Assembly (NCBI GenBank): GCA_023229575.1
Contig: JALNYZ010000003.1
Coordinates: forward strand, 186,001 to 250,000
Length of the DNA stretch: 64,000 bases
DNA from: Prolixibacteraceae bacterium
GTDB taxonomy: Bacteria > Bacteroidota > Bacteroidia > Bacteroidales > Prolixibacteraceae
Direction of reading: 5' to 3'
Shown here: in pieces, positions 25,399 to 35,222 of the stretch
Numbering within the stretch: position 1 is the first letter of the stretch
How the letters are laid out: every line of letters starts with the position of its first letter
The notes under the pieces: generated by a model
Databases searched by the model: none
What the model was told of the DNA's origin: nothing
What the model saw: the letters and a program-made list of their open reading frames with translations, nothing else
Translations under genes and position numbers: made by a program

Positions 25399-26748
25399 TT
25401 AGAAAGTAAATCCAAGTCTGGTTAATCCGTTCCGAACATCTTTGTCCTGCATAAACAGTTTCCAAAGAAGTTGGGAACGGTAATTTTCGATCATCACAAC
25501 GATCGGTCCCTGATCTATGGCCAGGTAGCGGGGCGGATACCAGTTTGCTGTTTCACTAAACGCATCGTAAAAGCCGTAAGGGCCCCAGAGTTTGTCCTCC
25601 AGTTTTTCATAAAAATACCGGGCCGCATGCATGCTTTCTTTTGGAGTATAGGGGAAAGAGGAAAGTGCGGCCGTGGGTGAAATCACACCCTTGTCGTTCG
25701 AGGGCATATGGGCGTCATAGCCTTTTATTGAATAGCTGGCAGTCAAGCCCCAGCAGGAGGGTCCGTATCCCTTAAACTTCCCTGGATTTTCGATACAATA
25801 TCGATAGTCGATCAGCACATGGTTGCGGGTCTCGTCCCAATAGTTGGCGTACCGGTCCTTCAGGTTGCGGGGATCGAGCCCCAAATAGGAATAGTGCGAC
25901 CAAAAGAGCGGCCCGCCGTATTCGGGTGCCCCGTTGTGTTTCAATTTCAGGGCATAGCCATATTTGGTCGTATTGCCGTTGATGTTTCCACCGCGTGCCC
26001 AGCATTGGTGATACGCATCCGGCGATAGCGGGTAGGTCGGGGAACTTGCCCCCAGCACATAAGCGATAAGGCATTCGTTGTATCCTTCGATAGGAAAATT
26101 CATCTCCCAGTTATAGGTTGGCGACCAATGCCAGTAGAGGGCCGGCTTGCCATTTTGGTACCAGCTCCATTCCACTTCGCGGCAGAGCATGTCAATTTTT
26201 TCGGCAAGTTGTTTTTCCTTGGTGATATCGGGTTTCAGGTAGTTTTTTGCACAAATCAAACCCTGCACAAGGTAGGCGGTTTCCACGATGTCGCCACCAT
26301 TGTCTTTACCTCCGAATGGCTTAACTTTTCCGGTTTCGCCAAACAACCAGTGAGGCCAGGCGCCATGAAAACGATCTGCTTTTTCGAGGAAAGCTGCAAT
26401 TTTAGAGAGGCGTTCAACTCCCGATTCCCGGGTAATGAAATGGCGTTCAACGCCAACCAGAATCGACATTATGCCAAACCCGGAACCTCCTGAGGTGACC
26501 ACATTCTTGTCGTTTTCAGGATAGATGTCATCGGTATGAAACCTTTCGCGGGCCATTCCGGAATTGGGTTCAGCGCCATCCCAGAAATATTTGAATGTTT
26601 GATGTTGAATTAGTGTCAGAAGTGAATCATCAGAAATCCGGGTGTTTTTATCCGATTCCTTTATTACCTTGGTGCCACTGTTTGCACAGGAGACGACTCC
26701 TGTCACCATGATGAGGGCGAATATCGGGTATTTTAGAAGTCTGTTCAT
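25399..26748 (-). CDS. GH144-like glucanase lipoprotein (probable beta-1,2-glucan active)
   Basis: 449 residues with lipobox MVTGVVSC (Cys21). The rest is one (alpha/alpha)6-barrel-type domain of the glucoamylase-like PF10091/GH144 family: HQTFKYFWDGAEPNSGMARE, TSGGSGFGIMSILVGVERHF, DIVETAYLVQGL, YWHWSPTYNWEMNFPIEGYN, GPSCWGLTASY, and AIDQGPIVVMIENYRSQLLW near the C-terminus. Characterised GH144 enzymes are endo-beta-1,2-glucanases. It overlaps the upstream GH144 gene by 4 bases (ATGA), so the two are coupled. As the last gene of the SusCD operon it should act at the cell surface or in the periplasm on oligosaccharides imported by SusC. Confidence 0.85.
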   Translation of the reverse strand: MNRLLKYPIFALIMVTGVVSCANSGTKVIKESDKNTRISDDSLLTLIQHQTFKYFWDGAEPNSGMARERFHTDDIYPENDKNVVTSGGSGFGIMSILVGVERHFITRESGVERLSKIAAFLEKADRFHGAWPHWLFGETGKVKPFGGKDNGGDIVETAYLVQGLICAKNYLKPDITKEKQLAEKIDMLCREVEWSWYQNGKPALYWHWSPTYNWEMNFPIEGYNECLIAYVLGASSPTYPLSPDAYHQCWARGGNINGNTTKYGYALKLKHNGAPEYGGPLFWSHYSYLGLDPRNLKDRYANYWDETRNHVLIDYRYCIENPGKFKGYGPSCWGLTASYSIKGYDAHMPSNDKGVISPTAALSSFPYTPKESMHAARYFYEKLEDKLWGPYGFYDAFSETANWYPPRYLAIDQGPIVVMIENYRSQLLWKLFMQDKDVRNGLTRLGFTF

Positions 26749-28403
26749 TGTATTTGATATGTAAATCCTAGTTTGGTTAAACCTGCCTGCACTTCCGGAT
26801 TAGACATGAAGAGCTTCCACAGTAAGCCGGTCCTGTAGTTTTCAATCATTCCGATTTGTGGTCCCTGGTCGATAGCCAGGTAGGATCCGGCAAACCAGAT
26901 GTCATTCAAACTAAATGCATCGACCATGCCATATTGTCCCCAGATTTTATCTCCCATTTTGTAGTAAAAAAAAAATAATGCCTGAAGTGATTCTTCAGGA
27001 GTAAAAGGCAAGGAGGAGATGGCAGCCGTTGGCGCGATGACCCCCACATCGTTTGATGGGGAACTGGCAGTGTAACCGTTCTGAATATCACTGGCGGTGA
27101 GTCCCCAGCAAGATTTGCTGTACCCAAAATAGCTTTTCGGATTGGCTTTGCAATACTCATAATTGATCTTTGAATGATTGACAACCTGCGTCTGGTAGTT
27201 CGCATAAGCATCTGTTAATCCTTTGGGATTTAATCCCAGAAATGAATATTGTTCGAAAAATAGTGGCCCTCCATAGGCTTCTCCAAGCGGCAGCTGATAT
27301 CCATAATAGCTGTTGTTGTTTTTGATTGCCCCATTCCGGGCGAAACCATTGTCGTACACCGCTTTTGTGATGGGATGGGTATTGGAAGAGGCTGCCAGGA
27401 CATATGTAAACAGACATTCACTCCATCCCTGAATGGGCATGTTCATCATCCAGTTTTTTGTTGAGCTCCAGTGCCAATAGAGCTTATTGCTCCCGTCGCG
27501 GGTAAAAAAGTTCCATTCTACGGCATCCCAAAGGGCGGTAATATCCTTTCTCAGTGCAGTTTCATCGCTTCCCGCTCCGTTAAAATACTGGCGAACTGTC
27601 AGCAATCCCATCATGAGGTAGGAGGTTTCGACCAGATCGGCCCCATCGTCGTTGGTAGAGAAAGGAATGGTCATTCCGGTGGCTCCGTTTAGCCAATGAG
27701 GATAGGCCCCGTGGTAACGCTGCGCTTTGTTCTTTAAAAAATCTATCGTCTTTTGCATCCGGGCCAAACCCTCCACTCTGGTAATAAACTTCCGCTGGAT
27801 AGCGACAGGAAGCGCCATCATTCCAAAACCGGATCCTCCGGTAGTAACCACATCCCCTGAAGTATTCCGTTCGCGGGCCAATCCCGAAACCGAATGTCCA
27901 AACTCCCAGAAATACCTGAAAGTCTGCTTCTGGACAAGTGTTAAAAGGGAATCTGTCGAAATAGCAGGGAATTTATCGGTCGAATCGATGGTTGTCAAAA
28001 AATTGACAGCCAAAGGTGATACCAGTGAGATGCCGGCACTTGATTTTAATGCATACGAAACGGCCAGTGTGTAACCGGAGAGGAAATTTAGCGGTGCAGT
28101 GGGCTTAACGATCAGGGTACTATCGGCATTTTCATAGGAGATATCCAACGGTGAAGGTGAAGATTTTTTATAGGTCAGGGAGACAGCGCCGGCAACCGAA
28201 GCGTGCTGAACAGGGGCTGTGAACGAAATTTTTATCACCGGAAGCGTATTGATCCCTTTGTAGCTTAATCCAGAAGATAAACCATTTACCTTGAGTGAAT
28301 TATAGTTAAAAATGACATTGGCAGGAACAACTTCAACGCTTCCATCCTTCTTGCAGTTAAAAAGCAACATTGAGATCAATAAATAAAGAGGGCACCGAAG
28401 CAT
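26745..28403 (-). CDS. GH144-like glucanase lipoprotein with N-terminal Ig-like domain
   Basis: About 552 residues from the ATG at 28403, which begins MLRCPLYLLISMLLFNC with a lipobox Cys17 (an ATG at 28472 would place the signal 23 residues inside). An Ig-like domain of Big_5 type comes first (~40-150; ending ALKSSAGISLVSPLAVNFL), followed by the GH144/PF10091 catalytic domain: KQTFRYFWEFGHSVSGLARE, TTGGSGFGMMALPVAIQRKF, DLVETSYLMMGL, YWHWSSTKNWMMNMPIQGWS, KSCWGLTAS, AIDQGPQIGMIENYRTGLLW. It is a paralogue of the next gene. The extra N-terminal domain suggests this is the surface-exposed copy that makes the first cuts. Stop and next start overlap (ATGA). Confidence 0.85.
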   Translation of the reverse strand: MLRCPLYLLISMLLFNCKKDGSVEVVPANVIFNYNSLKVNGLSSGLSYKGINTLPVIKISFTAPVQHASVAGAVSLTYKKSSPSPLDISYENADSTLIVKPTAPLNFLSGYTLAVSYALKSSAGISLVSPLAVNFLTTIDSTDKFPAISTDSLLTLVQKQTFRYFWEFGHSVSGLARERNTSGDVVTTGGSGFGMMALPVAIQRKFITRVEGLARMQKTIDFLKNKAQRYHGAYPHWLNGATGMTIPFSTNDDGADLVETSYLMMGLLTVRQYFNGAGSDETALRKDITALWDAVEWNFFTRDGSNKLYWHWSSTKNWMMNMPIQGWSECLFTYVLAASSNTHPITKAVYDNGFARNGAIKNNNSYYGYQLPLGEAYGGPLFFEQYSFLGLNPKGLTDAYANYQTQVVNHSKINYEYCKANPKSYFGYSKSCWGLTASDIQNGYTASSPSNDVGVIAPTAAISSLPFTPEESLQALFFFYYKMGDKIWGQYGMVDAFSLNDIWFAGSYLAIDQGPQIGMIENYRTGLLWKLFMSNPEVQAGLTKLGFTYQIQ

Positions 28404-28499
28404 TTTGAAAGGCTTCCCGATGCAATGGGTGAAATTGTAGATGGTCGAATATATTTTTTCCGGGTATTGCATGGAGCAGAATGAATCAAGTCAGTTAAA

Positions 28500-28526
28500 A
28501 GGCTGCCCGGTTTACCCAGGCAGCCT
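28500..28526 (-). terminator. Hairpin between LamG gene and GH144 genes (attenuator candidate)
   Basis: aggctgcccgg (28500-28510) pairs with cccaggcagcct (to 28526) with one mismatch and a 5-base loop. It lies in the 28404-28596 gap inside the operon. On the minus strand it is followed by only a short T-rich stretch, so it may reduce rather than stop read-through into the GH144 genes. Confidence 0.45.
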
Positions 28527-28596
28527 CTCATCCTGTCAAATTTATCTAAAAAAATCACCTTTTATATGAACCAGAGGCTCTATTTCTCCAAATGGT

Positions 28597-30333
28597 TCAC
28601 TTCTCGGCATTGTAAATCGTTTTGATTTCAGCTTGTGTAAGCGCTTTGTTGAAGATACGCAGTTCATCCATCTGGCTTAGGTCTGAAAGATGGTTCCATT
28701 CGGTAAAGCGGGGAGCGCCTGACATGATGGAAAGGATATCGCAGCCACTCCAGTTGATTGCCGTTAACGCGGATTCCCGCGCTACTTCACCATTGATATA
28801 GATGGTGCTCTTCGCTCCTGAAACCGTAAATGCAAGATGAACCCATTCTCCCAAAGTAGGATCAATTTTTCCCCCATCGTTCCAGCTCTCACCATTTCCG
28901 GTTCCAACATTTACTTTGAACTGCTGGGAGGAGGCGCTACCTTCCCTGAAAAACCTGAACCCATTTGTCCGCAAATTCTGAACAGCAGGATAACCGGCAT
29001 TCGTTTTGTCTTCAGGGCCAATGGTCAGGATACCAGCCCTGTCGGGGTTTGCATTTACCTTCATCCAGAAAACAGCGCTTACTTCGGAGGTTTTCACGAG
29101 ATTTGTCGTGGGGAATGTCAGATAGGATCCGGCCGCTCCTGCGTAGGCTTTACCTTTTTTCCCGTCGGCAAATGTGGGTGATCCAATTTTAGTTGCGGCG
29201 GTATTGGAGTTCAGCTCTTTGAAGTTGCCTTCGAACGGCATGTAGAATACTTCTCCGCTGTATTTTGCCACATAAGGGGAATCATACTGAATGATGTTCT
29301 GGATCTCAGTTGAAGTGAGCGCCTTGTTAAAAATCCGCATCTCATCGTAGTAACTGTTGTCCGCTTTATGGTCCCAATAGGCAAAGTTTGGTTGCCCTGA
29401 TGCAATGGACATCAAATCACATCCGGTCCAGTCGATGGTGCCTGCGGGTACCGTTGTGGTAGCTACACCGTTGATATAGACAATACAGGATGCCTGGGAT
29501 ATGGTGAATGCCAGGTGTACCCAATCATTGGCCGGAGCGTTGACAACACCTCCGTCATTCCATACTTCGCCAGAGCCGACGCCAACATTAAGTTTGAAAC
29601 GCTGGGAGGTAGCGCCCCCTTCGCGGAAGAACCTTAAACCCTTTGTGCGGTCTTCACCTGACGGACTGATGGAGATAATTCCTGATCTGTCGGGCGAGGC
29701 ATTTAATTTATACCAGAAAGCTGCCGTAAATTCGCTGTTTCTCAAACTGGCTATCGGGAATGTCAGGTATGAATCGGTTGCGCCTGCATAGGCATTCAAT
29801 CCCTTCAGGCTTTTCCCTGCAAAACCGGGTGTGCCGACAACCGTAGCTGCCTTGAAACTGAGCTTCTCTACATAATCGCCATCAAAAGGCATGTAGAAAA
29901 TCTCACTGGGGAAAACTGCTACGTAAGGAGGTTTTTTCTCGAATTTTACAACTCCGTTTGTTATCTTGCCTTGCAGGTCGGTAGCCTTTACTGTCAGGGT
30001 ATGCAAGCCTGTAGTTACTTTGCTGTAAGAATACTCCTTTACAGCACGACGGTAATCCTTGAATGTTGAGTAACTGGTAATTTCTGTTCCATCCATCAAC
30101 AGTGAAATGGATTTTATTTCAATGTCGTCGGTCACTTCAAATTGGATATTGATGGTCGCCAGAAGTTCCGGCACCTCTATTTTAACCCCTTCGGTCGGGT
30201 ACTTGATGGTTACTACAGGAGCCGATGCATCGGCCCCTGGTTCAATCCTGGTTAAAGGGTCGATACCTTTGTTGCAGGAAATGGCTACAACCAGGAAGAA
30301 CAGTGCTGTTGCTATGTATTTGAATCGTTTCAT
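28597..30333 (-). CDS. Double-LamG surface lipoprotein (probable surface glycan-binding protein)
   Basis: 578 residues with lipobox FLVVAISC (Cys20). An Ig-like domain (~35-135; VVTIKYPTEGVKIEV to LTVKATDLQGKI) is followed by two tandem concanavalin/LamG-type modules (~150-350 and ~365-575). Each module begins with a F-Y-M-P-F-(D/E)-G strand (FYMPFDGDY; FYMPFEGNF) and carries FRFFREG, EVWNDGG/ESWNDGG, WVHLAFT and DEMRIFNKALT. The two modules are clearly internal duplicates. It sits between SusD and the GH144 genes, the position of SusE/SusF-type surface glycan-binding proteins, so it probably holds the polysaccharide at the surface. It starts 18 bases after the SusD stop. Confidence 0.85.
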   Translation of the reverse strand: MKRFKYIATALFFLVVAISCNKGIDPLTRIEPGADASAPVVTIKYPTEGVKIEVPELLATINIQFEVTDDIEIKSISLLMDGTEITSYSTFKDYRRAVKEYSYSKVTTGLHTLTVKATDLQGKITNGVVKFEKKPPYVAVFPSEIFYMPFDGDYVEKLSFKAATVVGTPGFAGKSLKGLNAYAGATDSYLTFPIASLRNSEFTAAFWYKLNASPDRSGIISISPSGEDRTKGLRFFREGGATSQRFKLNVGVGSGEVWNDGGVVNAPANDWVHLAFTISQASCIVYINGVATTTVPAGTIDWTGCDLMSIASGQPNFAYWDHKADNSYYDEMRIFNKALTSTEIQNIIQYDSPYVAKYSGEVFYMPFEGNFKELNSNTAATKIGSPTFADGKKGKAYAGAAGSYLTFPTTNLVKTSEVSAVFWMKVNANPDRAGILTIGPEDKTNAGYPAVQNLRTNGFRFFREGSASSQQFKVNVGTGNGESWNDGGKIDPTLGEWVHLAFTVSGAKSTIYINGEVARESALTAINWSGCDILSIMSGAPRFTEWNHLSDLSQMDELRIFNKALTQAEIKTIYNAEK

Positions 30334-30350
30334 TTTTTTCCTTTTAGAAA

Positions 30351-31886
30351 TTATTTAGCAGTTTTTAAAGCCGGCAATAAATCGACCTGATTTTGCGGAT
30401 AGGGGAGGAAAGCCTTGTCGGTAGTGAAATTCCTTCCATCGTAACTTAGCTCCGAATTTTTTCCAAGCCTTACCATGTCGTAGAATCTTGTGCCCCATTC
30501 CATGGCCAGTTCGGCAAACTTTTCTTCCATCACTTTCGCATTGTCGACGGTTGAGAGCTGAGGCATTCCGGCCCTTGCCCTAACCAGATTGACGGCTTGC
30601 AAGGCGGTCATAGCTGAACCGGTAGCTCCCTGGGTCAATGCTTCGGCATACATCAACAGGATCTCTGCATAGCGGATACAGGTAAAATTCTTGTTGGTCC
30701 CGTAATCGGTACGTCCGGGCGTAAGCTGGTCGGAGGGCAAATACTGTTTGCCACTGGCGAACATGGCGCGGGCGTAATCATTGATCACATCCCCCGACCT
30801 GATTTTGTTGGAGACCCAAGCCGGCAAGGTTGCGTATTTACTGTCTTTTTTAATTTCTGCGATGCCACGGTTGGTAAAAAGTACGCTGGTCTCCAAGCGG
30901 ACTGTTTCACCCCTGTCGAGCATAAACTTGATGTATTTCATGCTGGGTTCCCAGAATCCCCATCCATCGCCAGCTCCCGCAACTTTAGGCGTCCATCCAG
31001 TTGGCCCGAAGAAAGCAAAGAGATAGCTCTTGTTGTCACCGGCTCCCAATCCAAAATCAGAATACTGCAGTTCGAGGAGGTGTTCCTTGTTTAATTTCCC
31101 TTTGATTTTAAACAGGCCATAGAAATCGGGTTCCAGTGCAAATTTTCCGGAACTAATGATCTGCGAGGTTGCATCTGCCACTCCCTGGTAGTTTTTCAAT
31201 TCAAGATTTGCCAGGGCCTTCAGTGCAAGGGCGGTATATTTTGTCACGCCTCCACGGATATCACTACGCTCATTCGGGTTCACACCTGGCAACATTGGAA
31301 TTGCCTCATCCATTTGGGTAGCGATGTGCTTCATTACCTCATCTTTGGTTACGGGTTTTGAAACCAGTAATTCAGAAGGATCGGAAGATAGTGGAATGTA
31401 AACATTTCCCCATACCCTCGAAAGGTTGAGAAGATACCAGGCCCGGATTGTTTTCGCTTCTGCTGCATACTGGTCTGCGAGCGCTTTGTTGGAAGCAAAT
31501 TCCTTGTATTTGGCTGTCTGTTCAATGGTAGAATTGGCCACGAAAATGTCGGCATAGTAGTTCTGCCAAAGCGAATTGTACATCCAGTAATCTTTGTTGT
31601 AGTTGAATTTGTCTGTTTCGGAGAAATCCTGCTGGTCGCCAAGGCCACCCGCATTCACATCGTCACCACGGACCGCGATCAAAGGGAAATCTTCCCATTG
31701 TGTTCCATAGAATTCGGAATACAAACCCAGTAGTGGTTGATTCATGTTCTCCGATTTGGTATAATCAGTCTCCTTCGTAAAAGCCCTGTTTTCAGCGGGC
31801 TCATCCAGAAACTTATTGCAGCCTGCAAATGCCAACAACACAAAGAGTTGAAGAATGAGTTTGGTATATGTATTTATTCTTTTCAT
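30351..31886 (-). CDS. SusD/RagB-family nutrient-binding outer-membrane lipoprotein
   Basis: 511 residues with lipobox VLLAFAGC (Cys23) and the SusD start NKFLDEPAENRAFTKETDY. TPR-like helices and the C-terminal signature YAEILLMYAEALTQGATG and RARAGMPQL are present, together with ELAMEWGTRFYDMVRLGK. It caps the SusC barrel and captures oligosaccharides for import. It lies 20 bases downstream of susC and 17 bases upstream of the LamG protein gene, in one operon. The ligand cannot be read from SusD itself; the GH144 enzymes in the same operon point to beta-1,2-glucan. Confidence 0.95.
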   Translation of the reverse strand: MKRINTYTKLILQLFVLLAFAGCNKFLDEPAENRAFTKETDYTKSENMNQPLLGLYSEFYGTQWEDFPLIAVRGDDVNAGGLGDQQDFSETDKFNYNKDYWMYNSLWQNYYADIFVANSTIEQTAKYKEFASNKALADQYAAEAKTIRAWYLLNLSRVWGNVYIPLSSDPSELLVSKPVTKDEVMKHIATQMDEAIPMLPGVNPNERSDIRGGVTKYTALALKALANLELKNYQGVADATSQIISSGKFALEPDFYGLFKIKGKLNKEHLLELQYSDFGLGAGDNKSYLFAFFGPTGWTPKVAGAGDGWGFWEPSMKYIKFMLDRGETVRLETSVLFTNRGIAEIKKDSKYATLPAWVSNKIRSGDVINDYARAMFASGKQYLPSDQLTPGRTDYGTNKNFTCIRYAEILLMYAEALTQGATGSAMTALQAVNLVRARAGMPQLSTVDNAKVMEEKFAELAMEWGTRFYDMVRLGKNSELSYDGRNFTTDKAFLPYPQNQVDLLPALKTAK

Positions 31887-31906
31887 GATAGAAATATTTT
31901 AGGTCG

Positions 31907-34900
31907 TTAGAATTTAATATTCAGCCCAATAGTATATACAGATGGGATCGGATACATCTGGGTATCTATTCCATTGGCAACTTCGGGGTTAAATCCGTTG
32001 TATTTAAATACTGTCAACGGGCGATCGGCAGTTAGTGAAATTTTTGTTTCAGGTACCTGCGTTCCAAACAGATGTTTCCCTTTTATGTTGTATGCCAATT
32101 GGATATTTTGTATCCTGAAAAACGATCCATCTTCTACAAAATAATCGCTCATTTTTTGATTCCATCCCTTTCTTAATCCGGCAGAGGAGGGATAATTATT
32201 GGAAGTACCCTCACCATGCCAACGGTTAATGGCTAGATCGGCATCCAGGTTTCCATCGGCAGTCCAAATCAGTTCCCCGCGTTTGCGGTTCAGGATTTTG
32301 TTTCCGGTTTGTCCCATTAAATTGGCGGTGAATTCAAAATTCTGATAGGAAAGGCCAAGCGTAGCGCCATACATCAGAGTAGGGAAATAGGAGCCTAACA
32401 CCACCCTGTCATCATCATTGATCACTTTGTCACTGTTCTGATCCTTGTATTTCAGGTCGCCGGGTACCAATCCGTTTGCTTTGGCGATTGGGTCTGCATT
32501 TATTTCGGCCTGATTCTGGTAAACCCCAATTACCTGGCGGCCATAGAATGCGAGCAGGGGCTGGCCTACGATGGAGCGTTGACGGAATTCAGCAGAACCT
32601 CCATCAATATAGGGTTGTCCGTACAGGTCGCGTACTTCGTTTTTGAGGGTAGAAATATTCGCCCCTATCTGGTATTTGATTTTATTGGATAGCTTGTCAC
32701 TCCAGTTCAAGGACAATTCAAATCCTTTATTTCTGATGATTCCAACATTCTTAAGAACACTGCCACCGACAGCAGGAATATTCACATTGATGGCTGCATT
32801 CTTGGTATCCCGGATGTAATAATCGGCATCGACCGACATCCTGTTATTAAATAACCTGGAGGTAAGACCAACATTGGTCTCTTCGGTCACCTCCCATTTA
32901 AGCGAAGAGTAGGTACTGGAAGTGGTTGTTCCTGACACCAATACTCCGTTGACCGCTGTCGTTACTACATTGGTAACAATTGCTCCGTCGCTTGCCTGGA
33001 TATGGTCGTTTCCAAGCTGGCCCCAACTGGCGCGTAACTTCAGGAAATTGATGGGTTTAAGTTCCTTCATGAATTTCTCTTCCGAGATTACCCATCCAGC
33101 CCCAACCGTTGGGAAATAACCCCATTTTTGCTGATACTTGGAACTTCCATCCGCCCTCATGGTGGCGTACAGGAGGTACCGGTCATTGTAATTGTAAGAT
33201 ATCCTGCCGAAATAAGAGAGGCCATATTGCCTGGTTCCATCATCTTTCACGCCCGTAACCGGGATGGTAGCAGACTGATTGATGTACCACGACTGTTGGT
33301 GGTCGATCGGGAAATTCAATCCCTGGGCGCTCAGGTTGGAGAACGATTCATCCCGGTAGGAGGTACCGGCCATTACAGCGAGGTTGTGTTTGCCGAATTT
33401 GTCGGTGTAAGTCAGTACGTTGTCCCAGATTTGATCAGAATATTCAGAGGTTTTCTTCATGATCGAGGCATCCGGCCTTTGAAAACCGTTGCTGATGTAA
33501 TATGGGAGATTGATGTTCCGCTCGTTGAGAGAGGAAAAGGCATGGTTATAAGTCGATTTAAAAGAGAGTTTTTGTGGAACGAGATCAATTTTTAAGTAGA
33601 AATTGGCCAGCAGCTTCTTGATATTTAATCGATTGTTGGTGAATTCAAGCGAGGGGAAGGGGTTTTGCCCGCTCCGGTAACCAATATCCTGTGCGCTTGA
33701 ATAATTGATAGGTGTTGCAACTGTGTTGTTTTCATCGTAAACAGGCATGATAGGTACTGCAAAATAGGCAAGGTTCCAGGCATTCGACTCTTGTCCATAT
33801 TTGACCCCATTGCTGAAAATCATATTTCCGCCCATTGTCAGCCATTCGTTGGCTTTGAAATCAATTTTTGTACGGAGGTTGAAACGTTCATAGTCATTTT
33901 TCATTTTCAGGATTCCCTCCTGGCTGAAATAGTTTGTCCCGAGTGAGTAAGAGGCGCGCTGGTTACCGCCTGAAACGCCAAAGTTGTGGTTTTGAATGGC
34001 CGCCGGACGAAGAATCTCCTTGAACCAGTCAGTGTTGATATCCGGAACATTGGGATTGATACGGCTTCTGCCATAACGCTGCATGGCGTTTAAAACAAAA
34101 CCTGCGTCCGTTGCAGAACCGGATTCCCTGGCCATGGTGGCAAATTGTTCGGCATTGGCCATCTTTAATACATTCTGGGCTACCTGTGTGCCATAATAGC
34201 CATCATAGCTGATTTCGGTTTTCTGGTTGTAACTTCCGCCTTTCGTCTCGATCAATACAACACCGTTTGCAGCCCTTACTCCATAAATTGCAGCCGCAGA
34301 TGCATCCTTTAAAACGGAAATGGAGGCAATATCGGAGGGATTTAGAAAATCAATGTTGTCGAAGAACATTCCATCTATAACATAGAGCGGAGCTTCATTG
34401 TTGCTGCCGGGATAAGATCCGATACCGCGTACGCGGATGGTAGGGGAATCACCGGGAGCGCCTGAACTTACGACCTGTAATCCGGCCACTTTCCCTTGAA
34501 GCGCCTGCATGGCCTGGCTGGATGGTGTCTTGGCCAGCTCCTCGGATTTTAAGGTAGAAATGGAAGATGTCAGGTCTTTCACCTTCTGGGTACCATAACC
34601 CACGACCACCACCTCGTCTACTTTAACCGATTGGTCCTGCAGGACAACATTAATAGTTGTTCGGTTTTGAACCGGAATTTCACTGGTCTGATAGCCGATG
34701 AAACTATATACGAGTGTTGCCTGAGGTGAGGTTTCCAGGCTGTATGCACCGTTGAAATCGGTAACAGTTCCCGTAGTGGTTCCTTTTACTATAATACTAA
34801 CGCCAGGAATTCCCAGGCCTGTGGAATCGGTCAACTTGCCTTTTACAATCAAACGGTTTTGGGCAAAAAGTGACGAAACCATAAAAGCCAAACTTAGAAG

Positions 34901-34918
34901 CAAAATTACTCTCTTCAT
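31907..34918 (-). CDS. SusC/RagA-family TonB-linked outer-membrane transporter
   Basis: 1003 residues: signal peptide (ILLLSLAFMVSSLFAQ); carboxypeptidase-like domain (~22-110; LIVKGKLTDSTGLGIPGVSI to LVYSFIGYQTSEI); TonB box region DEVVVVGYGTQ; plug (~120-235) with RVRGIGSY and LYVIDGMFFDNIDFLNPSDI; and a long barrel ending YPIPSVYTIGLNIKF. It imports oligosaccharides using TonB energy together with the SusD protein encoded next. It is the first gene of a five-gene operon with a SusR-like regulator gene divergent upstream. The ~300-base region upstream (34919-35222) must hold its promoter; a TAACTTCG at 34950-34957 is one base off the -7 consensus. Confidence 0.95.
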   Translation of the reverse strand: MKRVILLLSLAFMVSSLFAQNRLIVKGKLTDSTGLGIPGVSIIVKGTTTGTVTDFNGAYSLETSPQATLVYSFIGYQTSEIPVQNRTTINVVLQDQSVKVDEVVVVGYGTQKVKDLTSSISTLKSEELAKTPSSQAMQALQGKVAGLQVVSSGAPGDSPTIRVRGIGSYPGSNNEAPLYVIDGMFFDNIDFLNPSDIASISVLKDASAAAIYGVRAANGVVLIETKGGSYNQKTEISYDGYYGTQVAQNVLKMANAEQFATMARESGSATDAGFVLNAMQRYGRSRINPNVPDINTDWFKEILRPAAIQNHNFGVSGGNQRASYSLGTNYFSQEGILKMKNDYERFNLRTKIDFKANEWLTMGGNMIFSNGVKYGQESNAWNLAYFAVPIMPVYDENNTVATPINYSSAQDIGYRSGQNPFPSLEFTNNRLNIKKLLANFYLKIDLVPQKLSFKSTYNHAFSSLNERNINLPYYISNGFQRPDASIMKKTSEYSDQIWDNVLTYTDKFGKHNLAVMAGTSYRDESFSNLSAQGLNFPIDHQQSWYINQSATIPVTGVKDDGTRQYGLSYFGRISYNYNDRYLLYATMRADGSSKYQQKWGYFPTVGAGWVISEEKFMKELKPINFLKLRASWGQLGNDHIQASDGAIVTNVVTTAVNGVLVSGTTTSSTYSSLKWEVTEETNVGLTSRLFNNRMSVDADYYIRDTKNAAINVNIPAVGGSVLKNVGIIRNKGFELSLNWSDKLSNKIKYQIGANISTLKNEVRDLYGQPYIDGGSAEFRQRSIVGQPLLAFYGRQVIGVYQNQAEINADPIAKANGLVPGDLKYKDQNSDKVINDDDRVVLGSYFPTLMYGATLGLSYQNFEFTANLMGQTGNKILNRKRGELIWTADGNLDADLAINRWHGEGTSNNYPSSAGLRKGWNQKMSDYFVEDGSFFRIQNIQLAYNIKGKHLFGTQVPETKISLTADRPLTVFKYNGFNPEVANGIDTQMYPIPSVYTIGLNIKF

Positions 34919-35222
34919 TTCGAATGTGGTTTTAATTAGTTTTTCAGACCGAAGTTATGGCGACTCAGCTTAATTTGGACTATTTCCAGATACACTTTGA
35001 ATTCTTAACCAATTTTGAGGAATAAGAAATGACTCATATTTTATACGCCAAAAATATTCCAAGTGATTTAAGGTACTGTACAATAAATAGATGAATTACT
35101 TCATATTGTACAAAAATGAGTGAAATATTTTTATGCAAAACATAGAAAAGTGAATAAGGAATCTGTAAATTGCACATTACTTAACGAATGGCTCATTGCA
35201 AAAAGCCTGATTAATTGTGAAG
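34919..35222. promoter_or_regulatory. Divergent regulatory region between susC and the SusR-like regulator
   Basis: About 300 bases, AT-rich, without a gene. It separates the divergently transcribed SusC operon and its likely activator, so it should contain the activator's binding sites. The only promoter-like string I can point to is TAACTTCG (minus strand, 34950-34957), one mismatch from TAnnTTTG. No clear palindrome was found. Confidence 0.4.
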
